Assembly: GCA_016191015.1 (NCBI GenBank)
Contig: JACPPM010000140.1
Coordinates: 1 to 61,786 of the forward strand
Direction: 5' to 3'
Origin: Acidobacteriota bacterium
GTDB taxonomy: Bacteria > Acidobacteriota > CAIWXX01
Length of the DNA: 61,786 bases
Each line of letters begins with the position of its first letter. Position 1 is the first letter of the stretch. This document shows positions 14,475-24,405 of the stretch, one piece after another. The notes below the pieces were generated by a model. The model was not told the origin of the DNA and did no database searches. It saw only the letters and a program-made list of their open reading frames with translations. Made by a program: the position numbers and the translations under genes.

Positions 14475-15893
14475 TCAATACGCATTTCTGTGACGCATTC
14501 CTCGTCTGAGAGTGAGCCAGAGGATTCTGATGTCCAGCTTGAGCGACCAGTTCTCGATGTAATAGAGGTCGTATTCGATGCGTTTCTCGATCGAGGTGTT
14601 GCCGCGCCATCCGTGCACCTGGGCCCATCCCGTGATTCCGCTCCGCACCTTGTGACGCAGCATGTACTGGGGGATCTTCTCCTTGAACTCCTCGACGAAG
14701 TTGGGGCGTTCGGGCCGCGGCCCGACCAGGCTCATGTCGCCACGCAGCACATTATAGAACTGCGGCAGCTCGTCCAGGCTGTACTTCCGCAAAAAGGAGC
14801 CGATCCCCGTCCGCCGCGGGTCGTCCTTGCGTGCCCAGACCGGCCCGGTCTCTTTCTCGGCGTCATCCTGCATCGAGCGGAACTTGTAGATCATGAACTT
14901 CCCGCCGTCCATTCCCATGCGCTCTTGCGCGTAGAAGACGGGGCCGCGGGAGGTGAGCTTGATCAGAGCCGCGATGACACCGAACGGGATGGCCAGGCCG
15001 ACCAGCGCCGCGGCTGAGAAGACGATATCCATAAGCCGCTTCGTGACGCTGTTCCAGCCTTTGAGCGGCGTGTCGTGCGGATTGATGATCGGCATGCCAT
15101 CGATGTCCTCGAGGCTCGTCCGGATCGCCATGAACTGGAGCAGGTCCGGCACGATCCGCACTTCCAGACACTCATGGCTCGCGAGATTGACGATCCGGAG
15201 GATCTTCTTGTGCGCCTCGATGGGCAGAGCGATGTAGGCGAGGTCGATCGATCGTTCGCGCGCGATCTGGTCGAACTGGTCCGTCGTGCCGATCACAGGG
15301 ATGCCATGGTATTCGGTTCCCGCCTTCCGGGGATCGTCGTCCAGGTACCCCTTGATCTTGTAACCGAGCTCGCTGTGGCGCAAGATCCGTTCGCCGACGT
15401 TCTGTCCGACGTCGCCTGCGCCCACAATCAGAATCTGGAGGAGGTTCTTGCCCTGCTTCCAGGCCAGCTCCATGAGATACCGGAGCAACTGCCGTCCGAC
15501 CGTCGTCAGGATCACGTTGGCGAAGAAGAAAATCACCAACATCCAGTGGCTCAGCTCAAACGTCGTCCTCCCGTACACCTGCATGTAGTTGACCGTCGCC
15601 AACATGATCAGAATTCCCAGGCCGACACTCGTGACGATCGAGAACACTTCCTCAATGCGGCTGCGTCCCCGCCTGAGCCTGTACAGCCCGTGGACGCGGA
15701 AAATCAACGGCCATACGGCGACCATGAACAGAACGAGATACAGGTACTGTCTGATCGGAAACATGCCCTTCGTGTTCGGGACGACCTGAAGAGTAAAACG
15801 CAGATAGATCGAGAGAAGATAGGCCAGAATCGAGCTCAGAAGATCGGCACTTGCGAAAAGAAAGACGGTAATGCGCGCACGGCGTTTCAGCAT
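14475..15893 (-). CDS. Exopolysaccharide polyprenyl glycosylphosphotransferase (WcaJ/WbaP-like)
   Basis: The 472-residue membrane protein has four to five N-terminal transmembrane helices (to about 130), a CoA-binding-like Rossmann domain (about 140-260: ILIVGAGDVGQNV) and a C-terminal bacterial sugar transferase domain with YKFRSMQDDAE, SLDELPQFYNVLRGDMSLVGPRPE and VRSGITGWAQVHGWRG. It transfers a sugar-1-phosphate to undecaprenyl phosphate, the first step of repeat-unit assembly. Its ATG overlaps the stop of the upstream glycosyltransferase by 7 bases, indicating translational coupling. Confidence 0.93.
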   Translation of the reverse strand: MLKRRARITVFLFASADLLSSILAYLLSIYLRFTLQVVPNTKGMFPIRQYLYLVLFMVAVWPLIFRVHGLYRLRRGRSRIEEVFSIVTSVGLGILIMLATVNYMQVYGRTTFELSHWMLVIFFFANVILTTVGRQLLRYLMELAWKQGKNLLQILIVGAGDVGQNVGERILRHSELGYKIKGYLDDDPRKAGTEYHGIPVIGTTDQFDQIARERSIDLAYIALPIEAHKKILRIVNLASHECLEVRIVPDLLQFMAIRTSLEDIDGMPIINPHDTPLKGWNSVTKRLMDIVFSAAALVGLAIPFGVIAALIKLTSRGPVFYAQERMGMDGGKFMIYKFRSMQDDAEKETGPVWARKDDPRRTGIGSFLRKYSLDELPQFYNVLRGDMSLVGPRPERPNFVEEFKEKIPQYMLRHKVRSGITGWAQVHGWRGNTSIEKRIEYDLYYIENWSLKLDIRILWLTLRRGMRHRNAY

Positions 15894-17029
15894 TGCCGTT
15901 CGTTCCAGAATTCTGTGGTCAACTCCCTGAGCCTTTCCTCGAAGATCTGCCGCGAAAACCTCAGACTCTGCGCTCTGATGGCGGCACTATTGAACTCGAA
16001 CGTGCCGAGCTTGTCAATAGCGCCAGCCAACGAAGCCGGGTCTTCCTCATTGAAAAACAAGCCCGTCTCGCCCTCCACGACCGTCTCGATCGCGCCCCCG
16101 CGCGCCAGCGCCACGACCGGTCGCCCGCATGCCTGCGCCTCGATCGGGGCGATTCCCAGGTCCTCTTCGCCCGGCAGAACAAACGCCGCGCAGCCGCGGT
16201 AAAGCTCTCGCAACTCCGATCGCCCCACGTTCCCCAGAAACCTGGTCGTGGCCGGCGCAATTCGCTCCAGCCTCCGCCGCTCTGGCCCATTGCCAACGAC
16301 AAGGTATTCGATGCCCGAGCGAGCCGCGGCCAGGATCGCACGATCGATCCGCTTGTACGGGACGAGCGCCGAAACGGTAAGAAGATAGCTGCCAGGGGGG
16401 GTGACCGTGGCAGGGGGCGTGAAGAAATCCGTGTCCACCGGCGGGTAGAGGACGATTGAATCCCGGCCGTAGTATTTCTTTATGCGAAGAGCGGTGTTGG
16501 CGGAATTGGCCAGAAAGCGGCCGACACGAGTGCTCGACGCGATGTCCCATCGCCTCACCCGCGACATGATGAATCGAGCGGCCACGTGGAACAGACCCGC
16601 CCACTTGTCCGGCGGAAAGTAGTCATCGAATAACTCGTATGCGTAGCGCATCGGCGTGTGGCAGTAGCAGAGGTGGCGCGCACCGGAGGCCGGGATCACC
16701 CCCTTCGCGGCGCAATGGCTGCTGCTGATCACCAGGTCGAATCCTCGGAGGTCCAGAGCCTCGATCGCCCGCGGAAAGAGCGGAAGATAGTACCGGTAGA
16801 TCTTGCGGACCAGCGGGAGCCCGGAGATGAGCGAGCTCTTCACTTTCATTCGTTCGATCGCCGGCGCTTGGGTCCCGGGGACGCGGAAAAGAGTGAAAAG
16901 CGTGGCGCCGGGGAACAATTGACAGAGCGTTTCGAGCACGCGTTCGCCGCCGCGATCGGTGATGAGCCAGTCGTGCACGATGGCCACGCGACTGGCATCC
17001 AGGCCGGGGAGGGCAAGCGGATCAGCCAT
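15887..17029 (-). CDS. Family 4 glycosyltransferase
   Basis: The 380-residue protein starts at the ATG at 17029, overlapping the upstream glycosyltransferase by 8 bases. The N-terminal part has VAIVHDWLITDRGGERVLETL and CYCHTPMRYAYELFDDY. The C-terminal donor-binding part has TVSALVPYKRIDRAI and the E-x7-E-type motif in LPGEEDLGIAPIEAQACGRPV. It probably adds one sugar to the lipid-linked intermediate; donor and linkage cannot be read from sequence. Confidence 0.88.
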   Translation of the reverse strand: MADPLALPGLDASRVAIVHDWLITDRGGERVLETLCQLFPGATLFTLFRVPGTQAPAIERMKVKSSLISGLPLVRKIYRYYLPLFPRAIEALDLRGFDLVISSSHCAAKGVIPASGARHLCYCHTPMRYAYELFDDYFPPDKWAGLFHVAARFIMSRVRRWDIASSTRVGRFLANSANTALRIKKYYGRDSIVLYPPVDTDFFTPPATVTPPGSYLLTVSALVPYKRIDRAILAAARSGIEYLVVGNGPERRRLERIAPATTRFLGNVGRSELRELYRGCAAFVLPGEEDLGIAPIEAQACGRPVVALARGGAIETVVEGETGLFFNEEDPASLAGAIDKLGTFEFNSAAIRAQSLRFSRQIFEERLRELTTEFWNERQC

Positions 17030-18077
17030 GTCCGACTCTCGACGCGGCCCGCTCGTATACCGCTCGCGTCTCTCTCGCGCACGCCTCGAAGCTGAACCTG
17101 TGTGCATTCGCAAGTCCGCGCGCCGCGAGATCGGCACGCAGCGCCTCTCCACAGGCCAGGCGATCCATCGCGGAAACCAGAGAGGCGACATCGTCGCCGC
17201 TGAAGAGCAGGGCGCTCTCGCCGAGCGTCTCCCGGAACACCGGAATGTCGGATGCGACAACCGGGCACCCCGATGCCTGTGCCTCGATCGCCGTCAGGCC
17301 GAACCCTTCGTACCGCGAGGGGCATATGAGGGCCAACGCCGATCTGTAGAGCCGCGCGAGATCTCGCTTGTCGAGGTACCCCAGCGCGCGCACTCCGGCG
17401 GGCAAGTCACCGATTGCGCCTTCGAATCCAGCAATCGCGAGATCGACGCCTGTCTTGCAAGCGGCGAACCTCCCGTATGCCTCCACGAGGAGGGGCAGGT
17501 TCTTGTGAGGTTTGTTGTTGCCGACGCAGAGGAAGAACGGGCGAGAGACCGGCTCTTTGTCTACGTTTGTAGTGAAAAACGGATCGACCCCGTTGTAGAC
17601 TCTGACGATTTTTCCCGCCGCCCAGGGATATCTGGCGAGGATGTCGGACCGGCTTGATTCGGAGACGGTGATGACGGCCTCTGAGCTGCTCAGGGCACGG
17701 CGAACGAAATATCTGGCGTAGATGTGCGCGTGGTGTCCCGGGAGGGTTTTCGGGTAGAGCAGGTGGATGATGTCGTGGACGGTGACGACGGCAGGGCAGG
17801 GGAGTCGGAAGGGCAGCACATAATGGGGAGAGTGGAAGAGGTCGGCTCTCTCGGACCTCACCGCGCTCGAAATCGCGAGTAGCTCATTCAGGCTGTACAG
17901 CTCGGCGGACACGATCCGGACCGGGAAGAGATTCCTGAGGGACGTGGCGTCTCGTTCGAAGCAGAGCAGGACGTATTCGTTCCGGCTGTCCAAGTCGCGC
18001 AGTTGGGCGACCAGGTTTTCGATGTACGTGCCGATGCCGTGGTCGTGGAGCTTCCGGCAATCGATCGCGATTTTCAT
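17022..18077 (-). CDS. Family 4 glycosyltransferase
   Basis: The 351-residue GT-B protein has the N-terminal IAIDCRKLHDHGIGTYIENL, a central VTVHDIIHLLYP and SESSRSDILARYP, and a donor-site end CPSRYEGFGLTAIEAQASGCPVV. It is similar in layout to the proteins at 20454-21563 and 21633-22742, so the three probably arose by duplication. It lies 13 bases after the flippase stop and overlaps the next gene, so it is within one transcript. Confidence 0.88.
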   Translation of the reverse strand: MKIAIDCRKLHDHGIGTYIENLVAQLRDLDSRNEYVLLCFERDATSLRNLFPVRIVSAELYSLNELLAISSAVRSERADLFHSPHYVLPFRLPCPAVVTVHDIIHLLYPKTLPGHHAHIYARYFVRRALSSSEAVITVSESSRSDILARYPWAAGKIVRVYNGVDPFFTTNVDKEPVSRPFFLCVGNNKPHKNLPLLVEAYGRFAACKTGVDLAIAGFEGAIGDLPAGVRALGYLDKRDLARLYRSALALICPSRYEGFGLTAIEAQASGCPVVASDIPVFRETLGESALLFSGDDVASLVSAMDRLACGEALRADLAARGLANAHRFSFEACARETRAVYERAASRVGHG

Positions 18078-18090
18078 GGCTGCTCCAATT

Positions 18091-19473
18091 TCATCGGGTG
18101 AGGAGAACGGCCCGGACGTCCGTCCACTTCACGACTGAGAATGCGCGGGACAACAGGACGTGCCCGACCGCCGCCAGACCGAGGAATGGTATCAGCGGGA
18201 GTCCGCTTCCGGCAAGGAGTAGAACGCCGAGCGCGGCAGCCTCGAGGATCATCCGCGCCAGAGCTTCGGTGAGCCCGTCGACGAGCGGACCGAGCCGCCA
18301 GCCGATCTGCCCGAGGTCGAATGATGCCGCGGCGACCATCGCCCACGCCGTCCACGTGACCCCGCCGTACCAGGCGGCGACACCAACCAGCACAAGTCCG
18401 ACAACCAGACTGCGCATCCCGATCCGAAGACACTCTTTCTCGAACCCGGCCGCCAGCAGACTCCGAAAACATAACTCGATAAGCGACATCAGCGGAATGA
18501 GCAAGGCCAGAACCGTCAGTACGCTTCCGGACGTGGCGAATCTCGTGCCGAGCCCGAGCAGATCGAACAGCTCCTGCCCGCGCACGATGAGCACCGCGGC
18601 GACCGCGACCGAGTAGAAGGCGAGGAAGGCGAATGCGTGTCGAAACCCTGCGGCGAAGCCTGAGCCCTCGCGCGCCTGGGCGAGCCTGGGGAGCACCGCC
18701 GAGACCACGCTGCTCGAAACCAGAAAGAAGATCATGACCATCTTCTGTGCAATCGAGTAGATACCAGCATCCGTGACCCCACGCAATCGGGCGAGAAACA
18801 GTATGTCCGCGCGCCAGAAAAGTGAATAGACAGCGAGAATTCCGATAAATGCCGACATGCCACGGAGGAAGTGGAGTCGCCCGTGCCCGGCCACGTGAAC
18901 ACGCGGCAGACCTGAGACTGAAACCTGATAGAAGAGCAGGGCCGCAAAGCGAGCTGCCGCGTTGACGGCCAGCAGGAGGCGCACATCCGGTCTGAGGACA
19001 ATGACGGAGATCGAGAGGCACAGGCGGAGGGCGTTTTCGGCGGCCGAGACGATTGCGACCGTCCGTGTGCGCCTGAGGCCGATGAACACGGAGTCCAGGA
19101 TTGTGACGAGAGTCGAGGGGACCAACACCAGACAACCGGCCGCCACAGCTTCGACGACGGCTCGATCGTATCCGGTCACGAGCGCGGTCAGGAACGCCGC
19201 CGCGGCGGTCGCGATGCAGATCGGCAGAACGGCCCTCGTCGCTGCGCGGATCAGCTCGCGTGCCTCCTGGGGATTCCTTGCCACCTCACGAACGAGGTAA
19301 TTCTCTAGCCCCAGTCCACCGAAAACCTGGAACAGCGCGAGAACCGCCATGGCCGTGTTGAATTGGCCTACGAGCTCGACACCGCGAATCCTGGCAAGCA
19401 GGTACACCACGCCGAAGCTGGCCGTGGGCGCCAGGGTGCGAGCCAGCAGGATGAAACCGGCGGACCTTACCAT
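18091..19473 (-). CDS. Wzx-like polysaccharide flippase
   Basis: The 460-residue protein has about 12-14 hydrophobic helices and the MOP-superfamily N terminus (VYLLARIRGVELVGQFNTAMA, VFGGLGLENYLVREVAR). It would flip the completed undecaprenyl-linked repeat unit to the periplasm. No Wzy polymerase or Wza/Wzc export gene is recognisable in the window, so polymerisation and export genes are elsewhere or absent. It lies within the glycosyltransferase run. Confidence 0.85.
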   Translation of the reverse strand: MVRSAGFILLARTLAPTASFGVVYLLARIRGVELVGQFNTAMAVLALFQVFGGLGLENYLVREVARNPQEARELIRAATRAVLPICIATAAAAFLTALVTGYDRAVVEAVAAGCLVLVPSTLVTILDSVFIGLRRTRTVAIVSAAENALRLCLSISVIVLRPDVRLLLAVNAAARFAALLFYQVSVSGLPRVHVAGHGRLHFLRGMSAFIGILAVYSLFWRADILFLARLRGVTDAGIYSIAQKMVMIFFLVSSSVVSAVLPRLAQAREGSGFAAGFRHAFAFLAFYSVAVAAVLIVRGQELFDLLGLGTRFATSGSVLTVLALLIPLMSLIELCFRSLLAAGFEKECLRIGMRSLVVGLVLVGVAAWYGGVTWTAWAMVAAASFDLGQIGWRLGPLVDGLTEALARMILEAAALGVLLLAGSGLPLIPFLGLAAVGHVLLSRAFSVVKWTDVRAVLLTR

Positions 19474-19479
19474 GGTGGA

Positions 19480-19552
19480 GTTTAAAGTTCAAAGTTCAAG
19501 AACGTCAAACAAAACTTGAGCGTCTTGAACTTTGAACTTTGAACTTTGAACG
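19480..19552. repeat. Inverted pair of TTTGAAC heptamer arrays
   Basis: GTTTAAAGTTCAAAGTTCAA (19479-19499) faces TTGAACTTTGAACTTTGAAC (19525-19550), so the transcript can form a stem of about 20 bp with a loop of about 25. It lies between the GT2 stop codon and the flippase start, where it could attenuate transcription between cluster halves. Confidence 0.85.
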
Positions 19553-19554
19553 TG

Positions 19555-20457
19555 TCATCCTCCGATCTCGTAGTCCTTCACGGCGTGATAGATCCGGCGG
19601 CGCATCTCGACGAGCTCGTGATCAGAATAGAGGCGGGCAAGCGCGAGGTCGAGGCCGGTCCTGATGAGGAGGTACGCCTTGAGGAGGCGAGAGCTGACGC
19701 GCCCATGGTGTTTGGAATAGAAATAGAGCTGGCTCCGACGGTATTCGAGGCCGGCCTTGGCGCGATTCTTTTCTGTGGATTTGCCACCGAAGTGCACAAT
19801 CCGCCAGGAGGGGTCATAGATGATGCGCAGTCCCTTCCCGCGGATCCGTTCGCACAGATCCACTTCCTCGGTGTACATGAAGAAAGCCTCATCCAGCAAG
19901 CCCACGTCGAGGAGCAGGTCCTGGCGGGAGAGCAGGAACGCACCTGAGACCCAATGCGGATACATGACCTTCAATCCGACGGTCCTCTGTCGCACGATCA
20001 TCGCGAGTCGCGAGAAGTACTTCTGATAGAACTCGTTGCCGAAGCCGATCATGTTCCCGTACGAAACCTGCAAGCGCCCATCGGCCTCTTCAAGCGCACA
20101 GCCGGCCGCGCCCAGCGTAGGATCATCATCGAGATGCCGCACCATGGCCTCGATCGTTCCGGGGCGGACGCGGGTATCGTTGTTGAGCAGCAGGACGAGC
20201 TCCCCGCGCGCCCGCCGAATTCCCTGATTGTTCGCCTGGGAGAACCCCGTGTTCTCCCGGTTCCGGATGACAACCGTCGCCGGAAACTCCCGTTCGGCTT
20301 CCTCGACGCCGCCATCACTGCTTGCGTTGTCGACGACGATGATCTCATGAGGAAACGGGAGCCGTGCCTGATCGATCGAACGCATGCAGTCCAGGAGGTA
20401 CTGCTTGCAGTTGTAGCTGACGATGATGATCGAGAGCTTGATACCGTCACTGCTCAC
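19555..20457 (-). CDS. Family 2 glycosyltransferase
   Basis: The 300-residue GT-A protein has SIIIVSYNCKQYLLDCMRSI, EIIVVDNASSDGG, the ENTGFSQANNQGIRRA segment and the metal-binding LLLNNDTRVRPG, then a GAFLLSRQDLLLDVGLLDE acceptor-side motif. It resembles rhamnosyl- or galactofuranosyl-type transferases of surface glycans. Its ATG overlaps the upstream glycosyltransferase stop by 4 bases. A short basic tail follows the catalytic domain. Confidence 0.9.
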   Translation of the reverse strand: MSSDGIKLSIIIVSYNCKQYLLDCMRSIDQARLPFPHEIIVVDNASSDGGVEEAEREFPATVVIRNRENTGFSQANNQGIRRARGELVLLLNNDTRVRPGTIEAMVRHLDDDPTLGAAGCALEEADGRLQVSYGNMIGFGNEFYQKYFSRLAMIVRQRTVGLKVMYPHWVSGAFLLSRQDLLLDVGLLDEAFFMYTEEVDLCERIRGKGLRIIYDPSWRIVHFGGKSTEKNRAKAGLEYRRSQLYFYSKHHGRVSSRLLKAYLLIRTGLDLALARLYSDHELVEMRRRIYHAVKDYEIGG

Positions 20458-21563
20458 TGGCTACTTCCCATGACCTCTCCGATCAAACTCAAGAACTTTG
20501 CGGCCGCCGCCTGAGCGCTGTAGGCGGCCGCGAGCTCCAGTCCCTTGCTCCGCATCAGCCTCCGCCGCGCAGGATCCGAGAGCAGGGAGTCCATCGCATC
20601 GGCGATCTCCTTCGGATCTCGCGCGTCGACGAGCATGGCGTGGTCGCGGAAGATCTCCTCCAGACTCGAGCCCCGACTCGAGACGACGGGAAGCCCGCAC
20701 GCGCACGCCTCGAGCGGAGGCAGGCCGAATCCTTCATACTCGGAGAGAAAGACGAGGAGATCCGCGGCCTGGTAGAGTTGCCTCACCGTTGCTTCCTGCG
20801 TATAGCCGCCGAAGAAGACCCTGTGGCCGATGCCCATCTTCGCTGCCATCCGGCCGTAGTCGACTTTGGGATGCGTGCGATTCTCCCCAGCCACCCACAG
20901 ACGCGCCTCTGGATGTCTCCGCGACAGATCGGAGAATGCCTGGAGGAGCACGTCGGTGCGGCGGCGCTGAAAGAGCGACCCCACCGAAAGTATCAGGGGG
21001 CCGGAGAGGCCCAGGCGCGATCGGAACGCTGCCACGTCGCAGCCTCCCCGCGCAACGTCCGGGTCGACGCCCTCCTTGGCAACCAGAACGCGCTCGGGCG
21101 GCAGCCGGTAGTGCCGGAGGATCTCAGTCCTGGAGAATTCGGAGACCGTGAAAACGGCCACGGCCTTCCTCGCAGAAAGCCGCGAAAGCGTGATCCGCTT
21201 CAACCGCTCGCGCGTCGAAAACCACTCGGGATGGGCCACGAAGGACACATCGTGAAGAGTGAAAATCGACGGGATCCGAGCGCGCAACGGCAACCAGTAT
21301 CCCGGGGTATAGAATAAATCCACTCCGTCCTTCGACAGGAGCCGCGGCAGCTCGAGCTGCTCCTGCAGGAGCTTCCGAGATCTCCTGGGAACGTGGCGTA
21401 CTACGAAGCCCGGACCCTCGGGTGCGCGGATGTCCTCGGGCCCGTAGAGGGAGAACTGGTGGGGGGTCTCGGTCTGGGCCAGCCCGGCCAGAATCACCCG
21501 GAGGAATCGGCCGACGCCCGTAGGCTTCCCGCTCAGTTCACTGCAGTCGATGCCAATCCGCAT
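20454..21563 (-). CDS. Family 4 glycosyltransferase
   Basis: The 369-residue protein starts at the ATG at 21563 with MRIGIDCSELSGKPTGVGRF. It has FTLHDVSFVAHPEWFS, FTVSEFSRTEILRHY, LILSVGSLFQRRRTDVLLQAF and the donor-site LSEYEGFGLPPLEACACGLPVV. It closely parallels the neighbour at 21633-22742. It is a cytoplasmic or membrane-associated sugar transferase in the polysaccharide pathway; the donor is unknown. Confidence 0.9.
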   Translation of the reverse strand: MRIGIDCSELSGKPTGVGRFLRVILAGLAQTETPHQFSLYGPEDIRAPEGPGFVVRHVPRRSRKLLQEQLELPRLLSKDGVDLFYTPGYWLPLRARIPSIFTLHDVSFVAHPEWFSTRERLKRITLSRLSARKAVAVFTVSEFSRTEILRHYRLPPERVLVAKEGVDPDVARGGCDVAAFRSRLGLSGPLILSVGSLFQRRRTDVLLQAFSDLSRRHPEARLWVAGENRTHPKVDYGRMAAKMGIGHRVFFGGYTQEATVRQLYQAADLLVFLSEYEGFGLPPLEACACGLPVVSSRGSSLEEIFRDHAMLVDARDPKEIADAMDSLLSDPARRRLMRSKGLELAAAYSAQAAAAKFLSLIGEVMGSSQ

Positions 21564-21632
21564 GTCGTCATTCGAGGGAGCCGGCCGAGGACCGGCGACA
21601 AAATATCTCCGACCCTTCGCACCAGTCCGCAA

Positions 21633-22742
21633 TCATGCCTCAGCCACCACTCGTCTGTAAAACGCGAGTGTCCGCCGAGCCGACTCATTCCATGAATACG
21701 CCTGGACCCGAGTCTCTCCCGCCGAGCGGAGCCGGGCGCGCAACTCCTCATCGCTCCACACCCGTTCGATCGCGGTCGCCATCTCCACGGGATTCAGCGG
21801 GTCGAAGTGAAGGGCCGCATCGCCTGCTACCTCCGGAATCGCCGTGGCATTCGAAGCCGCGATGGGGATTCCGCGCCGCATGGCGTCCAGCAAGGGGAGT
21901 CCAAAGCCCTCGCAGAGGCTCGGAAACGCGAACACGCGGGCACGAGCGTACTCGGCCTCGAGTGCGGCGCCCGACTCGTAGCCGGCGAAATCGACGGCGG
22001 TGTCGAGCCCGAGCGATGTGCAGACCGATCGAGATTCTTCGTACCCGGCGCCGGGCGGGCCGACAATCCGCAGCCGCGCCCCGAGGTGCTTGAGGCGCGC
22101 GAATGCACGCAGCAGGTTGACAACGTTCTTCCGATGTTCGACTCTCCCGACGAAGAGGATCGTGTCGCGCGCGCTCTCAGGCGCGATCGGGGGCGCCTGT
22201 GCGAGTAGTCCCCCGTGGTAGATGACCTCGACCTTCGCCTCGTCTACGCCCAGCCGCTCCACGATTTCCCTCTTCGAATACTCCGAAACCGTGATCACAC
22301 CGTCGGCGCGCCGGGCGTGATCACGGACCAGCCGCGGGTAATCTGTCGCCATCTCGCGCTCGACCAGCTCCGGGTGTGTCAGGAAAAATAGGTCGTGGAT
22401 CGTCACAATTCTTTTCGCTTTGCGTGCGGGCAAGATCAGCGGATGGGGCGAGTGTGCAATGTCGATTCGCTCACCGAATATGGCCTCCACCGGGGGGAAG
22501 CCGAGGCGGTGCCAGAGGAAGTTCAACGCCCGGACCGGGATGCGCCAGTCGCGGATCTTCGAGTCTGCGAATCCACGCGCGGTCTCACGATCGAACCGTT
22601 CGCGGAGCGAGCTGGAGAAGAGGAGGTAACGATTTTCGCGGTCGAGCGTCGCGAGAGATGACAGCAGGCTGGCAACATAGACACCGACGCCGGTCGGACG
22701 GCTCAACATCGGCCGGCAGTCGAATGCCAGAACCAGGCTCAT
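21633..22742 (-). CDS. Family 4 glycosyltransferase
   Basis: The 369-residue GT-B protein has the same layout as the next gene: LAFDCRPMLSRPTGVGVYVASL, VTIHDLFFLTHPELVE, ITVSEYSKREIVERL, ILFVGRVEHRKNVVNLL and PSLCEGFGLPLLDAMRRGIPI. It starts the run of closely spaced glycosyltransferase genes, 125 bases after the radical SAM gene. Confidence 0.9.
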   Translation of the reverse strand: MSLVLAFDCRPMLSRPTGVGVYVASLLSSLATLDRENRYLLFSSSLRERFDRETARGFADSKIRDWRIPVRALNFLWHRLGFPPVEAIFGERIDIAHSPHPLILPARKAKRIVTIHDLFFLTHPELVEREMATDYPRLVRDHARRADGVITVSEYSKREIVERLGVDEAKVEVIYHGGLLAQAPPIAPESARDTILFVGRVEHRKNVVNLLRAFARLKHLGARLRIVGPPGAGYEESRSVCTSLGLDTAVDFAGYESGAALEAEYARARVFAFPSLCEGFGLPLLDAMRRGIPIAASNATAIPEVAGDAALHFDPLNPVEMATAIERVWSDEELRARLRSAGETRVQAYSWNESARRTLAFYRRVVAEA

Positions 22743-22866
22743 CGCGCGCTGGTCAGGTCAGGCGCGGCTGAGCCGACCGCGGATGCAGTCACAAGGTTTC
22801 AGAGCCACGGTAGGCGTTCGATGGGACTCTTTCCGAATTGCCTCTGCGGCCGCGACGCGGGTCATC

Positions 22867-24315
22867 TCAAACCAGCGCTGCGCTCTCCCTTGCGTTATCC
22901 GCGGCGACGGTCCTCTTCCAGGACAGCCACTTCATGAGGGTCTTCAGGGGGGCACCGTACATGAGGGCGCTGCGAGGGTCGCGGGCGAGGCGCTTCAGGA
23001 CCTTCTGAACGTAGGCCGGGCGCAGGTAGAACTCGCGGAGGGCCTTCTTCTGGAGGGTCATGATCTCCTCGGCGCTGAGGTAGAGGGTCTTGGCGACCGG
23101 AGATTCGATATACCCATACTGCGAGAAGTCCTCGGTGATGAGCAGGTTTTCCTTCTTCACCACATCCCAAAGCTCAGTACCGGGGAAGGGAGTAGAAATC
23201 GGGAAGACGGTGGTATCGGCGTTGATTCGCTTCGCGAAGTCGATCGTCCGCTGAATCGTGGCGCGGTCATCCCATGGGTGACCGATCATGAACGAGGCGT
23301 GAGTGTAGAGATGCAGCTTGTCGCAGAGGCGGAAGGCACGCTCGAGCTGCTCCAGTGTCTCCCCCTTCTTGATCTTCTTCATGATTTCCGGATCGCCGGT
23401 CTCGACACCGATCTTGACCATCAGACAGCCTGCGTCTCGCATCTGGGTCAAGACCTTCTCGTCAAGGTGATCGGCCCGGCCATAGCAGAACCAGTGCATG
23501 TCGAGCTTCTCCTCGATCATCTTCTTGCAGATGGCCGTCACATTCTTCTTGTTGATTGTGAAGACCTCGTCCCGGATATAGAACGTGTTGACGCCGAATT
23601 TCTCTTTCAGCTCTTTGAGCTCAGCGACGATGTTGTCCGCACTGCGGTACGACATCTTGGATTCCCACTGGCTGGGGGAGGAGCAGAACGTGCACTTGTA
23701 GACACAGCCACGCGAGAAATTGGCGGATGCATAGATCCTGCGCCGATCCGAGTAGATCGGAAACATGTAACGATACTTGTCCATCGGCAGGAGGTGGCGG
23801 GCAGGGAAAGGTACCTCGTCCAACACCACGCGCGAGCGGGCTCCCGTGAACACCAGCTTGCCGTCCTTGCCGGCGTAGTAGAATCCCGGCACCTTGTGAG
23901 CGTCCTTGCCGGAGGAAAGAGTTTCCACCAGCTCCAACATCGCGTACTCGCCTTCACCGGCGCAGACAAAATCGACGCCATCAAGCAGGGCCATCTCCGG
24001 GTAGGTCGCAGGATGGACGTTGCCGAAGACCGAGACAAACTCCATTTCCTTCTTCGCCTGACGGCAGACCTCGAGAGCGATATTGGCCAGCGGCGTCAGA
24101 ATCGAAAAGCCGATGATGTCAGGCTTGTATTCCCTGATTCGCTGCAGGATGTCCGGTATCTCAAGATTCTCGGCATCCGCATCCAGGAGTCTGACTTCAT
24201 GTCCGGCCTTCTCCATGACCGCCCCGATGTAGGCGATGCCCAGCGGCTCGACGACGTGGACCTCACTCGCTCTCTTGAAATATATATTGGGAGGGAATAT
24301 CAGCAGTGTTCTCAT
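22867..24315 (-). CDS. B12-binding domain radical SAM protein
   Basis: The 482-residue protein starts at the ATG at 24315 behind a good AAGGAAGG ribosome-binding site. An N-terminal cobalamin-binding-like domain (about 1-140: PLGIAYIGAVMEKAGHEVRLLDAD, IIGFSILTPLANIAL) is followed by a radical SAM core with C-x3-C-x2-C in SRGCVYKCTFCSSP (about 205-218), then VKIGVETGDPEIMKKIKKGETLE. The C terminus is helical. Lys and Glu content and base composition differ from the adjacent glycosyltransferases, a hint of separate origin. Related enzymes methylate or rearrange unreactive carbons; the substrate here is unknown. Confidence 0.88.
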   Translation of the reverse strand: MRTLLIFPPNIYFKRASEVHVVEPLGIAYIGAVMEKAGHEVRLLDADAENLEIPDILQRIREYKPDIIGFSILTPLANIALEVCRQAKKEMEFVSVFGNVHPATYPEMALLDGVDFVCAGEGEYAMLELVETLSSGKDAHKVPGFYYAGKDGKLVFTGARSRVVLDEVPFPARHLLPMDKYRYMFPIYSDRRRIYASANFSRGCVYKCTFCSSPSQWESKMSYRSADNIVAELKELKEKFGVNTFYIRDEVFTINKKNVTAICKKMIEEKLDMHWFCYGRADHLDEKVLTQMRDAGCLMVKIGVETGDPEIMKKIKKGETLEQLERAFRLCDKLHLYTHASFMIGHPWDDRATIQRTIDFAKRINADTTVFPISTPFPGTELWDVVKKENLLITEDFSQYGYIESPVAKTLYLSAEEIMTLQKKALREFYLRPAYVQKVLKRLARDPRSALMYGAPLKTLMKWLSWKRTVAADNARESAALV

Positions 24316-24405
24316 GGTGCCTTCCTTTGGTTCTGCGATCGGATTAGCCAAGCAAAATTGCGTGAGCCCTCGGAAGACCCAACATTGTCACCGGACACAC
24401 GATTC